Origin: Slackia sp. ZJ119
GTDB lineage: Bacteria; Actinomycetota; Coriobacteriia; Coriobacteriales; Eggerthellaceae
Assembly (NCBI RefSeq): GCF_011039175.1
Contig: NZ_JAAKEN010000005.1
Span: forward strand, 62,001-126,000
Reading direction: 5' to 3'
Length of the DNA: 64,000 bases
Shown piece after piece: positions 1-9,910 of the stretch. Position 1 is the stretch's first letter. Each line of letters starts with the position of its first letter. The notes under the pieces were generated by a model, which saw only the letters and a list, made by a program, of their open reading frames with translations, was not told the origin of the DNA and did not search any database. Position numbers and translations under genes: made by a program.

Positions 1-229
1 TCATGGCGACGGAGCGAACGATGTTGCCCGGCAGGTGCGTCTCGACTTCGAGCAGCACCTCCAGGTCGCCGGCATCGGTCTTCGCGTTGATGCGCAACGC
101 GTTGTAGATAGCCGGCATCTTGTCAGGAGCGAACTCGACGTCCACGACCGGGCCGACGATGCGTACGACGCGTCCGTCTGCGCCACGGGTGGCTTCAAGC
201 TCCTCCTTCGTATAAATATGTTCAGCCAT
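1..229 (-). CDS. atpD: ATP synthase F1 subunit beta, N-terminal 76 codons (runs off window)
   Basis: Beta is the catalytic subunit of F1, which makes ATP from ADP and phosphate at the cytoplasmic face of the membrane. Only the N-terminal beta-barrel region is in the window; it reads MAEHIYTKEELEA and then GRVVRIVGPVVDVEF, the usual opening of AtpD. The P-loop lies outside the window. The ATG at 229 directly abuts the TAA stop of atpG, so translation is probably coupled. Identity rests on this N-terminus and on its place after atpG. Confidence 0.93.
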   Translation of the reverse strand, partial: MAEHIYTKEELEATRGADGRVVRIVGPVVDVEFAPDKMPAIYNALRINAKTDAGDLEVLLEVETHLPGNIVRSVAM

Positions 230-1138
230 TTATTCCTCCAAAGCAGCTGCGCCACCGACGATTTCCGAAATCTCGGTCGTGATAGCGCCCTGGCGTACGC
301 GGTTATACAGTCTGGTCAGCGTTTCAACCATCTCAGTGGCGTTGTCGGTTGCCGACATCATGGCGTTGCGACGTGCGCCCTGCTCGGCAGCCGCCGAGTC
401 GATGAGCGCGTGGTAGATCGTCGTGCGCACGTAGCTGGGAAGCAGCCGATCGAGCACGGCTGCGGCATTCGGCTCGAAAATGACGTCGCCTTCGAGCTTC
501 TGCTCCGCCGCTTCCTCGACCACGCCGTCCGTCGCCAGTTCGGCCTCGAGCGCATCGGTGTCCACCGGGAGCACGATCTCCTCGCGAAGCGTCTGCTCGG
601 CAGCGTTCTTCGCGTGGTTGTACACCACGATGACCTCGTCGATGTCGCCCTGCGTGTAACCGTCGATGGCATACGCGGCAACGGACGCCGCCTCTTCCAC
701 CGTCGGGTCGGCCGACAGGCCCGGGAAGCTCAGCACCGGATCCACCTTGCGATAGGTGAAATACCCGATGGCCTTCTTCCCGCATGCCACGAGCGAGACC
801 TCGGCACCGCCAGCCCGCTTCTCCTGCATGAGGCGCTCCACACGGCGCAGCACGTTGCTGTTGAAGCCGCCCGCAAGGCCGCGGTCGGACACCACTGCAA
901 TCAAAAGGACGTGTTTGACCTCGTCGTGCTTGCGCAGAAGCGCGTTCTCGGAGCCACCTACACGTTTGGCGACATTGGCCAGCATTTCGACCATGGACTC
1001 AGAGTACGGCGTGGCAGCCAAAACCCGCTCGCTTGCCTTGCGGATCTTGGCGGCAGCCACCATCTGCATGGTACGCGTGATCTGCTTCGTCGAGGAGACG
1101 GAGTTGATGCGCCGTTCGATATCGTGAAGGTTGGGCAT
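230..1138 (-). CDS. atpG: ATP synthase F1 subunit gamma
   Basis: Gamma is the central rotor shaft of F1, linking c-ring rotation to catalysis. The 302-residue protein has the family N-terminus (DIERRINSVSSTKQITRTM) and the conserved C-terminal helix (MSATDNATEMVETL). At 302 residues it is slightly longer than the usual ~285-290. The extra length is probably the acidic stretch around residues 190-215 (TDALEAELATDGVVEEAAEQ), between the Rossmann-like middle and the C-terminal coiled coil. It lies 12 bp downstream of atpA. Confidence 0.97.
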   Translation of the reverse strand: MPNLHDIERRINSVSSTKQITRTMQMVAAAKIRKASERVLAATPYSESMVEMLANVAKRVGGSENALLRKHDEVKHVLLIAVVSDRGLAGGFNSNVLRRVERLMQEKRAGGAEVSLVACGKKAIGYFTYRKVDPVLSFPGLSADPTVEEAASVAAYAIDGYTQGDIDEVIVVYNHAKNAAEQTLREEIVLPVDTDALEAELATDGVVEEAAEQKLEGDVIFEPNAAAVLDRLLPSYVRTTIYHALIDSAAAEQGARRNAMMSATDNATEMVETLTRLYNRVRQGAITTEISEIVGGAAALEE

Positions 1139-1150
1139 GATCTACCTACC

Positions 1151-2722
<1,572 letters not shown>

Positions 2723-2735
2723 TCACCTCCATCTT

Positions 2736-3299
2736 CTATGATTCTTTGAGCACGTTGCGAGCGTGTTCAAGCTGGGACGCAACGCTTGCATCGATGCGTC
2801 GGCCGTTCGCGCTCATTACGATGCCGCCGATGATTGACTTGTCGATCTTCTCGTTCAGCACAACGTCGGTGCCCAGATCGGCTTTGGTTTTGTTGATGAT
2901 CTGCTCGCGCAGCGCGTCGTCAAGCGGCACCACGGTGGTGACGTCGACGACGGTCACGTTCAGCTTCTTCTCGAGCTGCTCGGTGTAGCTGGCCCATACG
3001 CGCGACAGCAACGCATAGTCCCCACGCTCGGCCATGACGGCGAGCACCTCTTTCAGGACCGGGTTGGCGTCCACGAACACGTTTCGGACGATCTCACCCT
3101 TCTGCTCGGGCGTATAGGCGCTTTCCTCGGTCAAGGCCGTGGCAAGATCGAGATTGGAACGCGAGATGCGCAAGATGTTCGCCAGCTGGTTGCGCACGTC
3201 GACGGCGCACTGCTGGCCGCCAGCCTCGTTCGCTCCGTCAACGAGGAACGATGCGTAGGTGGCGACGGTCTCTCGGGCAAGTTCGCGTTTAGTTGGCAT
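2736..3299 (-). CDS. atpH: ATP synthase F1 subunit delta
   Basis: Delta is the stalk protein joining the F1 crown to the b subunits. I place the start at the ATG at 3299 (MPTKRELARETVATYASFL), giving 187 residues, close to the family length. The reading frame is open six codons further upstream (MRRAVS), but those codons lie inside atpF. With the chosen start, atpH overlaps the end of atpF by 11 bp. The C-terminal motif IIGGIVMSANGRRIDASV matches the conserved delta/OSCP signature. Confidence 0.93.
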   Translation of the reverse strand: MPTKRELARETVATYASFLVDGANEAGGQQCAVDVRNQLANILRISRSNLDLATALTEESAYTPEQKGEIVRNVFVDANPVLKEVLAVMAERGDYALLSRVWASYTEQLEKKLNVTVVDVTTVVPLDDALREQIINKTKADLGTDVVLNEKIDKSIIGGIVMSANGRRIDASVASQLEHARNVLKES

Positions 3300-3915
3300 T
3301 GAAACTGCCCGCCTCACTCACGTAACGCGCGATGATGGCGCGGTGTTCGTCGTCAGACAGATCCTGACCGATGATGCGCGACGCGACGGCGACCGCGGTG
3401 TCGGCGACCGAAGCCTGCAGTTCCGCGACGGCCGTCTTCTTGTCGGCCTCGATGGTCGCATGCGCCTTTTCGATCATGGCAGCAGATTCGACCTTCGCCT
3501 TGGCCGCGAGATCGGCTCGCACGCCTTCGCCGGTTTGCTTGGCGTCCGCCACGATTTGCGCCGCCTGGTTCTTCGCGTCGTCGAGCTGACGCTTGTAGTC
3601 GCTGAGGACTCGCTCGCTTTCGATGCGATCGCGTTCAGCCTTCTCAAGATCATTCTTGATGGTCTGCTCGCGCTTGACCAGCATGCCTTCGAACATGGGC
3701 CAGCCGAACTTCCACAGAATGATGGCCAACACGATGAAGGCGACGAGCATGGGGATGAACTCCACCATGTGAGGCAAGATGACGCTGATGCCGCTTGAGG
3801 CTTCAGCTTCCGCCTGCTCCGCAAACGCGAGCGTTGGGAAGGCAGCAACCGCGCCCGCCGCGCCCGCAAGGACGCCGATGCGCGCTGATGCCTTTTTCGC
3901 TCTCTTCTTCATCAT
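3289..3915 (-). CDS. atpF: ATP synthase F0 subunit b with an N-terminal signal-peptide-like extension
   Basis: Subunit b forms the peripheral stalk that holds F1 to F0. The start is the first ATG of ATGATG at 3915, placed by AAAGGAGG eight bases upstream, giving 208 residues. The usual single membrane helix is at about residues 50-70 (FIPMLVAFIVLAIILWKFGW), followed by the long charged coiled coil. Before it sits an extra segment with a basic start (MMKKRAKK), a hydrophobic run (IGVLAGAAGAVAAFPTLAFA) and an AFA-E junction resembling a signal peptidase site. Most b subunits begin directly with the membrane helix. Confidence 0.94.
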   Translation of the reverse strand: MMKKRAKKASARIGVLAGAAGAVAAFPTLAFAEQAEAEASSGISVILPHMVEFIPMLVAFIVLAIILWKFGWPMFEGMLVKREQTIKNDLEKAERDRIESERVLSDYKRQLDDAKNQAAQIVADAKQTGEGVRADLAAKAKVESAAMIEKAHATIEADKKTAVAELQASVADTAVAVASRIIGQDLSDDEHRAIIARYVSEAGSFNAN

Positions 3916-3973
3916 GAATGTAACCTCCTTTGATGCCTGGTATCCGGGCGATATGTTTCCGAATAGGCAGAAG

Positions 3974-4204
<231 letters not shown>

Positions 4205-4210
4205 TTATCT

Positions 4211-4233
4211 GGCTTCAAGTTCTCCTTGAAGCC
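4211..4233 (-). promoter_or_regulatory. mRNA hairpin just upstream of the atpE ribosome-binding site
   Basis: A perfect 9-bp inverted repeat (GGCTTCAAG / CTTGAAGCC) with a 5-nt loop lies in the atpB-atpE spacer, directly before the AAAGGAGGA of atpE. No T-run follows, so it is not a standard terminator. A translation-enhancing or RNA-stabilising role for atpE, whose product is needed in about tenfold excess, is inference. Confidence 0.5.
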
Positions 4234-4308
4234 GCTGACTATTCTCCCGGCCGGCACATGTCGGCCAAGGCACCAAAATAGGGTGCAGGATGCGTTCCTG
4301 CAAAACGA

Positions 4309-5079
4309 TTAGTGCTCGCTGGTGGCCAAGCCGATGTAGACCGCGGAAAGCGTGGTGAACACGTAGGCCTGCAGGAATGCCACGAGGCATTCGAGCGCGT
4401 ACATGATGATGAGCAGCAGCATCCAGCCGATCGGCGGCAAGAACATGAGGGCGTCGCCGGCAAGCGCGGTCTGGATGAAGATCGACGTGGCCAGCGCGAA
4501 GATGCCGAGCACCATGTGGCCGGCGAACATGTTGCCGTAGAGTCGGACGGCCAGCGTCAGGGCGCGAAGGCACAGCGAGATGAACTCGAAGAACCAGATG
4601 ACCGGCACGAGGGGCTTGGGCAGGCCGGACGGGGCGATGGACTTGATGTAGCCCAGGCCGCCATGGGCCTTCACGCCCCAGTAGTTGAAGTACACGAACG
4701 AGATGAGGGCCAGCGCCCACGTGATGCTGAGCGATCCGGTGGCCGCCTTCGCGCCGGGGATGAGGCCGATCACGTTGCAGATGAGGATGAAGAAGAACAG
4801 GGTCGCCAGAAACGGGATGTGGCGGCGATACCCATGCCCGATGGCGCCTTCGCCGATCTGCTGGCGAACCATGGCATAGCCGTATTCGACCATGTTGACG
4901 AACTTGTTGTGCGGCACGAGCGTCAAGCGCTTGCCCGCCACCATCACGACGACGATGGTCAGGATGAAGCACAGAAGCGCATACAGCGTGTACTGGGTGA
5001 AGCCGGCGCCCACCATGGCAGAATCGAACGACGATTTTAAGACGCCCGCCTCTTCCGAGAGCAATTCAATGGGATTCAC
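4309..5079 (-). CDS. atpB: ATP synthase F0 subunit a
   Basis: Subunit a contains the ion half-channels and the stator arginine facing the c-ring. The 256-residue protein has five or six hydrophobic helices. The critical arginine is in the RALTLAVRLYGNMFAGH segment. The final helix (LECLVAFLQAYVFTTLSAVYI) is also typical of the family. The start is GTG at 5079, preceded by AAAGG. A 116-bp spacer follows before atpE. Confidence 0.97.
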   Translation of the reverse strand: MNPIELLSEEAGVLKSSFDSAMVGAGFTQYTLYALLCFILTIVVVMVAGKRLTLVPHNKFVNMVEYGYAMVRQQIGEGAIGHGYRRHIPFLATLFFFILICNVIGLIPGAKAATGSLSITWALALISFVYFNYWGVKAHGGLGYIKSIAPSGLPKPLVPVIWFFEFISLCLRALTLAVRLYGNMFAGHMVLGIFALATSIFIQTALAGDALMFLPPIGWMLLLIIMYALECLVAFLQAYVFTTLSAVYIGLATSEH

Positions 5080-5081
5080 GT

Positions 5082-5381
5082 CTACCAGCCTTTCCTTTTC
5101 TCCTTGCGTACCAGTTTCATGACGCCATAGGTTATGGCGGTAACCACCAGCGCGATGACCTCAGCAAAAACGAAGGGGATCACCACGTCGCGAAATTGCA
5201 GCGCAACGACCACGAGAGGAAGAGCCAGAACCAACATGGACACCACAAGGCCCAAAAGGAGCGTGCTCATAGAGACCATGTTGTTGCCGGCATTGATCCT
5301 GCGCGTCAGGTGCAAGGCGCCGACAAGCGGCAAAAACCCCAGAACGCCTGTCACGATTCCGGCAAGTATCGAAAGTACCAT
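5082..5381 (-). CDS. AtpI-like small membrane protein at the head of the atp operon
   Basis: A 99-residue protein with about three hydrophobic segments (around residues 4-20, 38-58 and 66-88) and a basic tail (RKEKRKGW). By position, size and topology it matches the poorly conserved AtpI/ATP synthase subunit I group, proposed to help c-ring assembly; sequence alone does not prove this. I use the ATG at 5381 because the upstream part of the open frame is not hydrophobic and runs through the predicted promoter. Its stop lies two bases before atpB. Confidence 0.75.
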   Translation of the reverse strand: MVLSILAGIVTGVLGFLPLVGALHLTRRINAGNNMVSMSTLLLGLVVSMLVLALPLVVVALQFRDVVIPFVFAEVIALVVTAITYGVMKLVRKEKRKGW

Positions 5382-5431
5382 AGTCTCGCTCTCGTACGTC
5401 GCGCATTCACGCGGCCCCACAAACGGTGCGT

Positions 5432-5460
5432 ATGATAGCCCGGAAACCTTGTCCATGTAA
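5432..5460 (-). promoter_or_regulatory. Predicted sigma70-type promoter of the atp operon
   Basis: On the minus strand a -35 box TTACAT (5460-5455) and a -10 box TATCAT (5437-5432) are separated by 17 bp. They lie about 50 bases upstream of the atpI-like start. No other convincing promoter is seen before atpB. Confidence 0.5.
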
Positions 5461-5562
5461 CGGAAAGGTGACAAACCTTTAGAAATATGCCGTGAGCGGC
5501 ACGAAGGCGGGCCAACAAGGGGCGATGAATGCATATTCTTCCAGTTATATGCGATCGAGCGG

Positions 5563-6066
5563 TCACTGGCAGCAGCGCTCCCCGCACGGTTCCTTCCCCG
5601 TCCCGCCTTCTTCGAAGACGCGCATCTTGATGCCGGCCTCGACCAGCATGTCCATGGCCAGCTCGTCGGGATAGGGGTTTTGATAGACGACTTCGGTGAT
5701 GCCGGCGTTGATGATCATCTTTGCGCAGATGACGCACGGCTGCGTGTTCACGTAGATGGACGCGCCGGCGATGTCGATGCCGTAGCGGGCGGCCTGCACG
5801 ATGGCGTTCTGCTCGGCGTGCAAGCCGCGGCAGATCTCGCTGCGCTGGCCGCTGGGAATGCCGAGCTGCTGGCGCAGACAGCCCGTCTCCGCGCAGTGGC
5901 GCAGCCCTGACGGCGCCCCGTTGTAACCGGTGGCCAGGATGCGCTTGTCCTTCACGATGACGGCCCCCACGGTGCGGCGCAGACACGTCGTGCGCGTGGC
6001 CACCTCGTTGGCAAGCGTCATGAAATACTCGTCCCAGCTGGGGCGTTGCTCGTGCCTGTCGGCCAT
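5563..6066 (-). CDS. dCMP deaminase (ComEB-type zinc deaminase)
   Basis: It deaminates dCMP to dUMP, feeding thymidylate synthesis. The 167 residues carry the zinc-deaminase signature: H83-A-E85 and P110-C111-x2-C114. An internal segment around residues 47-80 (YNGAPSG...C) matches deoxycytidylate deaminases rather than tRNA or guanine deaminases. The start at 6066 is preceded by AAGGAGGG. It lies just downstream of glyA on the same strand; both genes serve nucleotide and one-carbon metabolism. Confidence 0.93.
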   Translation of the reverse strand: MADRHEQRPSWDEYFMTLANEVATRTTCLRRTVGAVIVKDKRILATGYNGAPSGLRHCAETGCLRQQLGIPSGQRSEICRGLHAEQNAIVQAARYGIDIAGASIYVNTQPCVICAKMIINAGITEVVYQNPYPDELAMDMLVEAGIKMRVFEEGGTGKEPCGERCCQ

Positions 6067-6090
6067 GGAAAGAGTCCCTCCTTCGTGAAC

Positions 6091-6126
6091 GCGCCCGGCG
6101 CCCAGCCCGGGCCAGACGCCGGGCGC
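6091..6126 (-). terminator. GC-rich hairpin between glyA and the deaminase gene
   Basis: Perfect 10-bp arms, GCGCCCGGCG at 6091-6100 and CGCCGGGCGC at 6117-6126, lie about 25 bp beyond the glyA stop. There is no T-run, so it may attenuate rather than fully terminate, or may only protect the 3' end. Confidence 0.35.
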
Positions 6127-6151
6127 CGGTTGGAAACGTGCGCAGGCGGCG

Positions 6152-7402
6152 CTACAGGCCCGGGTAGAGCGGATGGGCCGCCAGCATGTCTTCGACCCGC
6201 GCGTGGATCTCGGCCAGACGCTCGGCGTCTTCCGCGTTGAACACGGCTTCGGCGATGGCCAGGCCGATCTGGTAGAAGTCTTCGACCCCGAAGCCGCGCG
6301 TGGTGGCCGCAGCCGAGCCGACGCGGATGCCGCTCGTCACGAACGGGCTGCGCTTCTCGTTGGGGATAGAGTTCTTGTTCACGGTGAGCCCGACGGTTTC
6401 CAGCAGCTTTTCCGCATCCTTGCCGGTGACGTCGGCGGCGGTGAGGTCCACAAGGCACAGGTGGTTGTCGGTGCCGCCGGAGACGAGGCGCAGGCCGCCG
6501 TCGGTGATGCCGCGCCCGAGCGAGGCGGCGTTTTCGACCACCTGCTGTATATAAGTGTGGTATTCGGGCCGCAGCGCCTCGTCGAAGGCCACGGCCTTGC
6601 CGGCGATGACGTGCATGAGCGGGCCGCCCTGCGTGCCGGGGAACACCGCCTTGTTCACCTTCGCGGCGATTTCCTCGTCGTTGGTGAGGATGAAGCCGCC
6701 GCGCGGGCCGCGCAGGGTCTTGTGGCTGGTAGACGTGACGATATCGGCGTGAGGCACGGGGCTGGGATGTGCGCCGGCGGCCACGAGGCCGGCGATGTGG
6801 GCCATGTCGACCATGAGGTAGGCCCCCACCTCGTGCGCGATGGCGGCCATGCGCTCGAAGTCGATGACGCGGGGGTAGGCGCTCGCGCCGCCCACGATGA
6901 GCTTGGGGCGCACTTCCTTGGCAGCAGCTTCAAGCGCGTCGTAGTCGATGGTCTCCGTTTCCGCGTCCACGCCGTAGCTGACGATGTGGTACAGGCGGCC
7001 CGAGAAGTTGACTGGCGAGCCGTGCGTCAGGTGCCCGCCGTGGTCGAGGCTCATGCCGAGCACCGTGTCGCCGGGGTCGATGAGCGCCATGTAGGCGGCC
7101 AGGTTCGCGTTGGCGCCGCAATGGGGCTGCACGTTGGCGAACGCGCTGCCGAACAGCTCGCACGCGCGGCTTTTCGCCAGCTCTTCGACCATGTCGACCA
7201 CTTCGCACCCGCCGTAATAGCGCTTGCCGGGGTAGCCTTCGGCGTACTTGTTCGTCAGCACGCTGCCGACCGCCTCCATGACGGCTCGGCTCGTGAAGTT
7301 TTCCGACGCGATGAGTTCGACGGTGTCGCGCTCGCGGGCAAGCTCCTGGTTGAGGATGTCGGCGATGACCGGGTCCGACTTCTCGAGATAAGACAATGAC
7401 AT
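6152..7402 (-). CDS. glyA: Serine hydroxymethyltransferase
   Basis: A PLP enzyme converting serine and tetrahydrofolate to glycine and 5,10-methylene-THF in the cytoplasm. It has 416 residues from the ATG at 7402 ([11 protein letters not shown]), which is preceded by AAAGGA. The PLP lysine is K228 in [14 protein letters not shown]. The N-terminal [10 protein letters not shown] motif and the [10 protein letters not shown] motif near residue 60 are intact. The frame stays open 11 codons upstream, but without a ribosome-binding site there. Confidence 0.97.
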   Translation of the reverse strand: MSLSYLEKSDPVIADILNQELARERDTVELIASENFTSRAVMEAVGSVLTNKYAEGYPGKRYYGGCEVVDMVEELAKSRACELFGSAFANVQPHCGANANLAAYMALIDPGDTVLGMSLDHGGHLTHGSPVNFSGRLYHIVSYGVDAETETIDYDALEAAAKEVRPKLIVGGASAYPRVIDFERMAAIAHEVGAYLMVDMAHIAGLVAAGAHPSPVPHADIVTSTSHKTLRGPRGGFILTNDEEIAAKVNKAVFPGTQGGPLMHVIAGKAVAFDEALRPEYHTYIQQVVENAASLGRGITDGGLRLVSGGTDNHLCLVDLTAADVTGKDAEKLLETVGLTVNKNSIPNEKRSPFVTSGIRVGSAAATTRGFGVEDFYQIGLAIAEAVFNAEDAERLAEIHARVEDMLAAHPLYPGL

Positions 7403-7463
7403 GGAGTTCCTTTCTGACGCGTGCTGGCATCGCACAGCGTAAAGCTGGTTTATCTAGCAAACG

Positions 7464-7901
7464 CTAGCTTTCAAGGGCGTGGATCTTCTCGACGCGCTGC
7501 GCATGGCGGCCGCCGGCGAAATCGGCAGTGAGGAACGCATCGAGGATGGCCTTGTTCTCGTCAAGGCCGACGAAGCGGCCCGACAGCGTGACGACGTTGG
7601 CGTCGTTGTGCTCGCGGCACAGCGCGGCGAAGTCTTCGCGCACGACGTTGGCGGCGCGGACGCCGTCGATCTTGTTGGCGGCGATGGCCATGCCGACGCC
7701 GGTCCCGCACACGAGCACCCCGCGCTCGGCAGCGCCGTTTGCCACGTCGCGGGCGACGAGGGCGGCGAAGTCGGGGTAGTCGACGCGATCGTCGGTTTGC
7801 GGGCCGCGGTCGACGACGTCATGGCCCTGCTCGCGCAGATGCGCGACGAGCGCCTGCTTCTGGTCGAAGCCGGCGTGGTCGCTGGCGATGCTTATGTTCA
7901 T
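7464..7901 (-). CDS. rpiB: Ribose-5-phosphate isomerase B
   Basis: It interconverts ribose 5-phosphate and ribulose 5-phosphate in the pentose phosphate pathway. The 145-residue length is typical. SDHAGF is at residues 7-12, the catalytic-base cysteine C65 is in VCGTGVGMAIAAN, and the ring-opening histidine is H98 (REHNDAN). The ATG at 7901 is preceded by AAAGGAGA. It sits 61 bp upstream of glyA and is probably co-transcribed. Confidence 0.95.
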   Translation of the reverse strand: MNISIASDHAGFDQKQALVAHLREQGHDVVDRGPQTDDRVDYPDFAALVARDVANGAAERGVLVCGTGVGMAIAANKIDGVRAANVVREDFAALCREHNDANVVTLSGRFVGLDENKAILDAFLTADFAGGRHAQRVEKIHALES

Positions 7902-7970
7902 GGGCTGGTCTCCTTTCGGGAAGCTGGGGCCATTGTAGGCGTGCGGATGCACATTTCCGACAGGCGAAAT

Positions 7971-8972
7971 CTAGTTTTCACGCAACGTTCGCTTCGGGGC
8001 GGGCGGGGCCTGCGAGGCAAGGCGGCTCTCGAGCCAAACGGTCACGTCGCGATAGATGCGCTCGCGGTCGGGCTCGTTGAGGATTTCGTGGCGCATGCCC
8101 TCGTAAAGCACAACTTCCACGTCGGCCACGCCGCATGAGCGGAACAGGTCGGCCGCGGCCGTCACGGCCCGGCCGCACTCCCCCACCGGGTCCTGCGCCC
8201 CGGCGATGAACAGCACCGGCAGGTCTTTCGGGATGCGCGACGCGCTCTTCTTCGTGACGATCTCGCCGGTGAGGTCGGTCAGCGTGGCATAGGCGCCGAC
8301 GGAAAACATCTGGCCGGACAGCTCGTCGGCCAGAAACGCGTCGACGACGGCCGGATCGGTGGACAGCCAGTCGTAGGGCGTTCGTGCGCCTTCAATGGCC
8401 TTGGCGAAAGCGCCGGCCCCGATCGAGTCGATGAACGCGCTGCGATAGTCGCGGCCGCGCACGGCGGCGAGCAGGCGGGCGAGCGCACGCCCCGCCTTCG
8501 ACGCCGCAAGCGGCTGGTTGCCGGTGCCGCAGACGACCGCCGCATCGACGCCCTGGCCGTGACGGGCCAAGTAGGCGCGGACGACGAAGCTTCCCATCGA
8601 GTGGCCGAAGATGACGTAGGCCGGCGCGTTTTGGAAACGCTTCTTCAGGACGAGGCGCAGCTCGTGCACGTCTTCGATGAGGATTTCCTTGCCGTTTGCA
8701 GGCATGACGCCGAGCTGCTCGGGCGAAGCGACGGTCCTGCCGTGCCCGATATGGTCCGCCGCTCCGACCACGTATCCGCACAAGGCCAGGCAGCGGGCGA
8801 AATCATCGTAGCGGCCGGCGTGTTCGGCCATGCCGTGGACCAGCTGCACGATGCCTTTGGGCGCACCGTCCAAGCCCGCCGGCGGCTCCCAGACGAAGGC
8901 ATGGACGAGCGATTCGTCATCGCGGGAAGGGTAGGCGATCTCGATGCGGTTGACGGCGTCGGCTGCTTCCAC
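7971..8972 (-). CDS. Alpha/beta hydrolase, monoacylglycerol-lipase-like
   Basis: A 333-residue soluble hydrolase of the lysophospholipase/monoacylglycerol lipase type (Hydrolase_4). It has the oxyanion region QLVHGMAEHAGRYDDFA, the nucleophile elbow GHSMGS, a probable acid in GAQDPVGECG and a terminal His in YEGMRHEILNE. I choose the GTG at 8972 because GGAGGTG precedes it; the open frame extends upstream without a signal. There is no signal peptide. The substrate is unknown. Confidence 0.85.
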   Translation of the reverse strand: MEAADAVNRIEIAYPSRDDESLVHAFVWEPPAGLDGAPKGIVQLVHGMAEHAGRYDDFARCLALCGYVVGAADHIGHGRTVASPEQLGVMPANGKEILIEDVHELRLVLKKRFQNAPAYVIFGHSMGSFVVRAYLARHGQGVDAAVVCGTGNQPLAASKAGRALARLLAAVRGRDYRSAFIDSIGAGAFAKAIEGARTPYDWLSTDPAVVDAFLADELSGQMFSVGAYATLTDLTGEIVTKKSASRIPKDLPVLFIAGAQDPVGECGRAVTAAADLFRSCGVADVEVVLYEGMRHEILNEPDRERIYRDVTVWLESRLASQAPPAPKRTLREN

Positions 8973-9094
8973 GAAACACCTCCAAGACGGGCGGACGGAC
9001 ACTGGTGAAGGTGCCAGTGTAACGCGCAGGCGGCGCCTGCGCACCGCCGGTCGGCCGGCAACCGCGCAATTTCCCAACAGGCGTCGCCAAACCG

Positions 9095-9733
9095 TCAGAT
9101 TGGACGGCCGAAGGCGCGAACGACGGCTTGAACGGCGGCTTTCGACACGTCCCCTTCGCGCAGGATGCGGGGGGCGGGCCCGGTGCAGTCGACGACGGTG
9201 GACGCCGTGCCGCTGGGGGCGTCGGCAGCGGAGTCGTCGGGCAGGGCGAAGGCGACCTGTTCGCGGATGGCGGGGTCGAGGGCGGCCAGCGCGTCGGCGG
9301 CAGGGGCGCCGGAGCGGTTGGCCGACGTGGCGGCGATCGGCTGGCCGAGGCGGCGCAGCACGTCGAGCGCCACGGGATGGTTCGGCATGCGAAGCCCGAT
9401 GGTGCCGGCCGCAGACCGAAACGGACGCGGCACGCGCGGCGAGGCCTCCACCACGAGCGTGAGCGAGCCGGGCCAGAACGCCTCGGCGAGCGCCTCGGCG
9501 CAGCGAGGCACGTTTTGCCCGAAGCGCCCCAGGTCAGAAGCGGCGCCGACAAGCCACGCGATGGGCTTTCCGCGGTCGCGCTCCTTCACGGCGTAAAGCG
9601 CGTCAGGGGTGCCGGCCGCCAGCGGCGCGACAGCGAGTCCGTACACGGTATCGGTCGGCACGCCGACGACCCGGCCTTCCTGGAGATGCTTCACGGCTTC
9701 TTCCAGAAATCTAGCGTTTGCTTGGTTTTCCAC
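9095..9733 (-). CDS. tsaC: L-threonylcarbamoyladenylate synthase (TsaC/Sua5/YrdC family)
   Basis: It makes threonylcarbamoyl-AMP from threonine, bicarbonate and ATP, the first step of the t6A modification of tRNA. It has 212 residues and the YrdC fold. Visible signatures are PTDTVYGLA, a K-x-R pair (AVKERDRGKP), WPGSLTLV, GLRMPNHP and the ATSANRSG loop. There is no C-terminal Sua5 domain. The start is GTG at 9733 with AGGAGG six bases upstream. A large palindrome lies just upstream. Confidence 0.93.
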   Translation of the reverse strand: MENQANARFLEEAVKHLQEGRVVGVPTDTVYGLAVAPLAAGTPDALYAVKERDRGKPIAWLVGAASDLGRFGQNVPRCAEALAEAFWPGSLTLVVEASPRVPRPFRSAAGTIGLRMPNHPVALDVLRRLGQPIAATSANRSGAPAADALAALDPAIREQVAFALPDDSAADAPSGTASTVVDCTGPAPRILREGDVSKAAVQAVVRAFGRPI

Positions 9734-9772
9734 ATCAAGCCTCCTGCCATACCGAGCCCTCTGCCATGCGTC

Positions 9773-9894
9773 GTGCCGCGATGCTTCGGGGGAGGGTCCA
9801 TGCTCAAACAGTCCTGAGCTCGCGCGAAACGTCCACTGGACGTTTCGGCTCGTGCGGAACTGCGCGTGGACCCTCCCCCGAAGAATCGCGGCAC
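9773..9894. repeat. ~122-bp imperfect palindrome between the B12 operon and tsaC
   Basis: The outer arms 9773-9806 and 9861-9894 pair over about 34 bases with few mismatches; both contain the core CGGGGGAGGGTCCA or its complement. Inside is a second nested palindrome centred near 9836 (GAAACGTCCA / CTGGACGTTTC). The whole segment could fold into one long cruciform or RNA hairpin. It lies 16 bp beyond the stop of the S-component gene, so it may end that operon. It could also be a REP- or MITE-like repeat. Confidence 0.8.
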
Positions 9895-9910
9895 GGCCCT
9901 TCCAACACCC

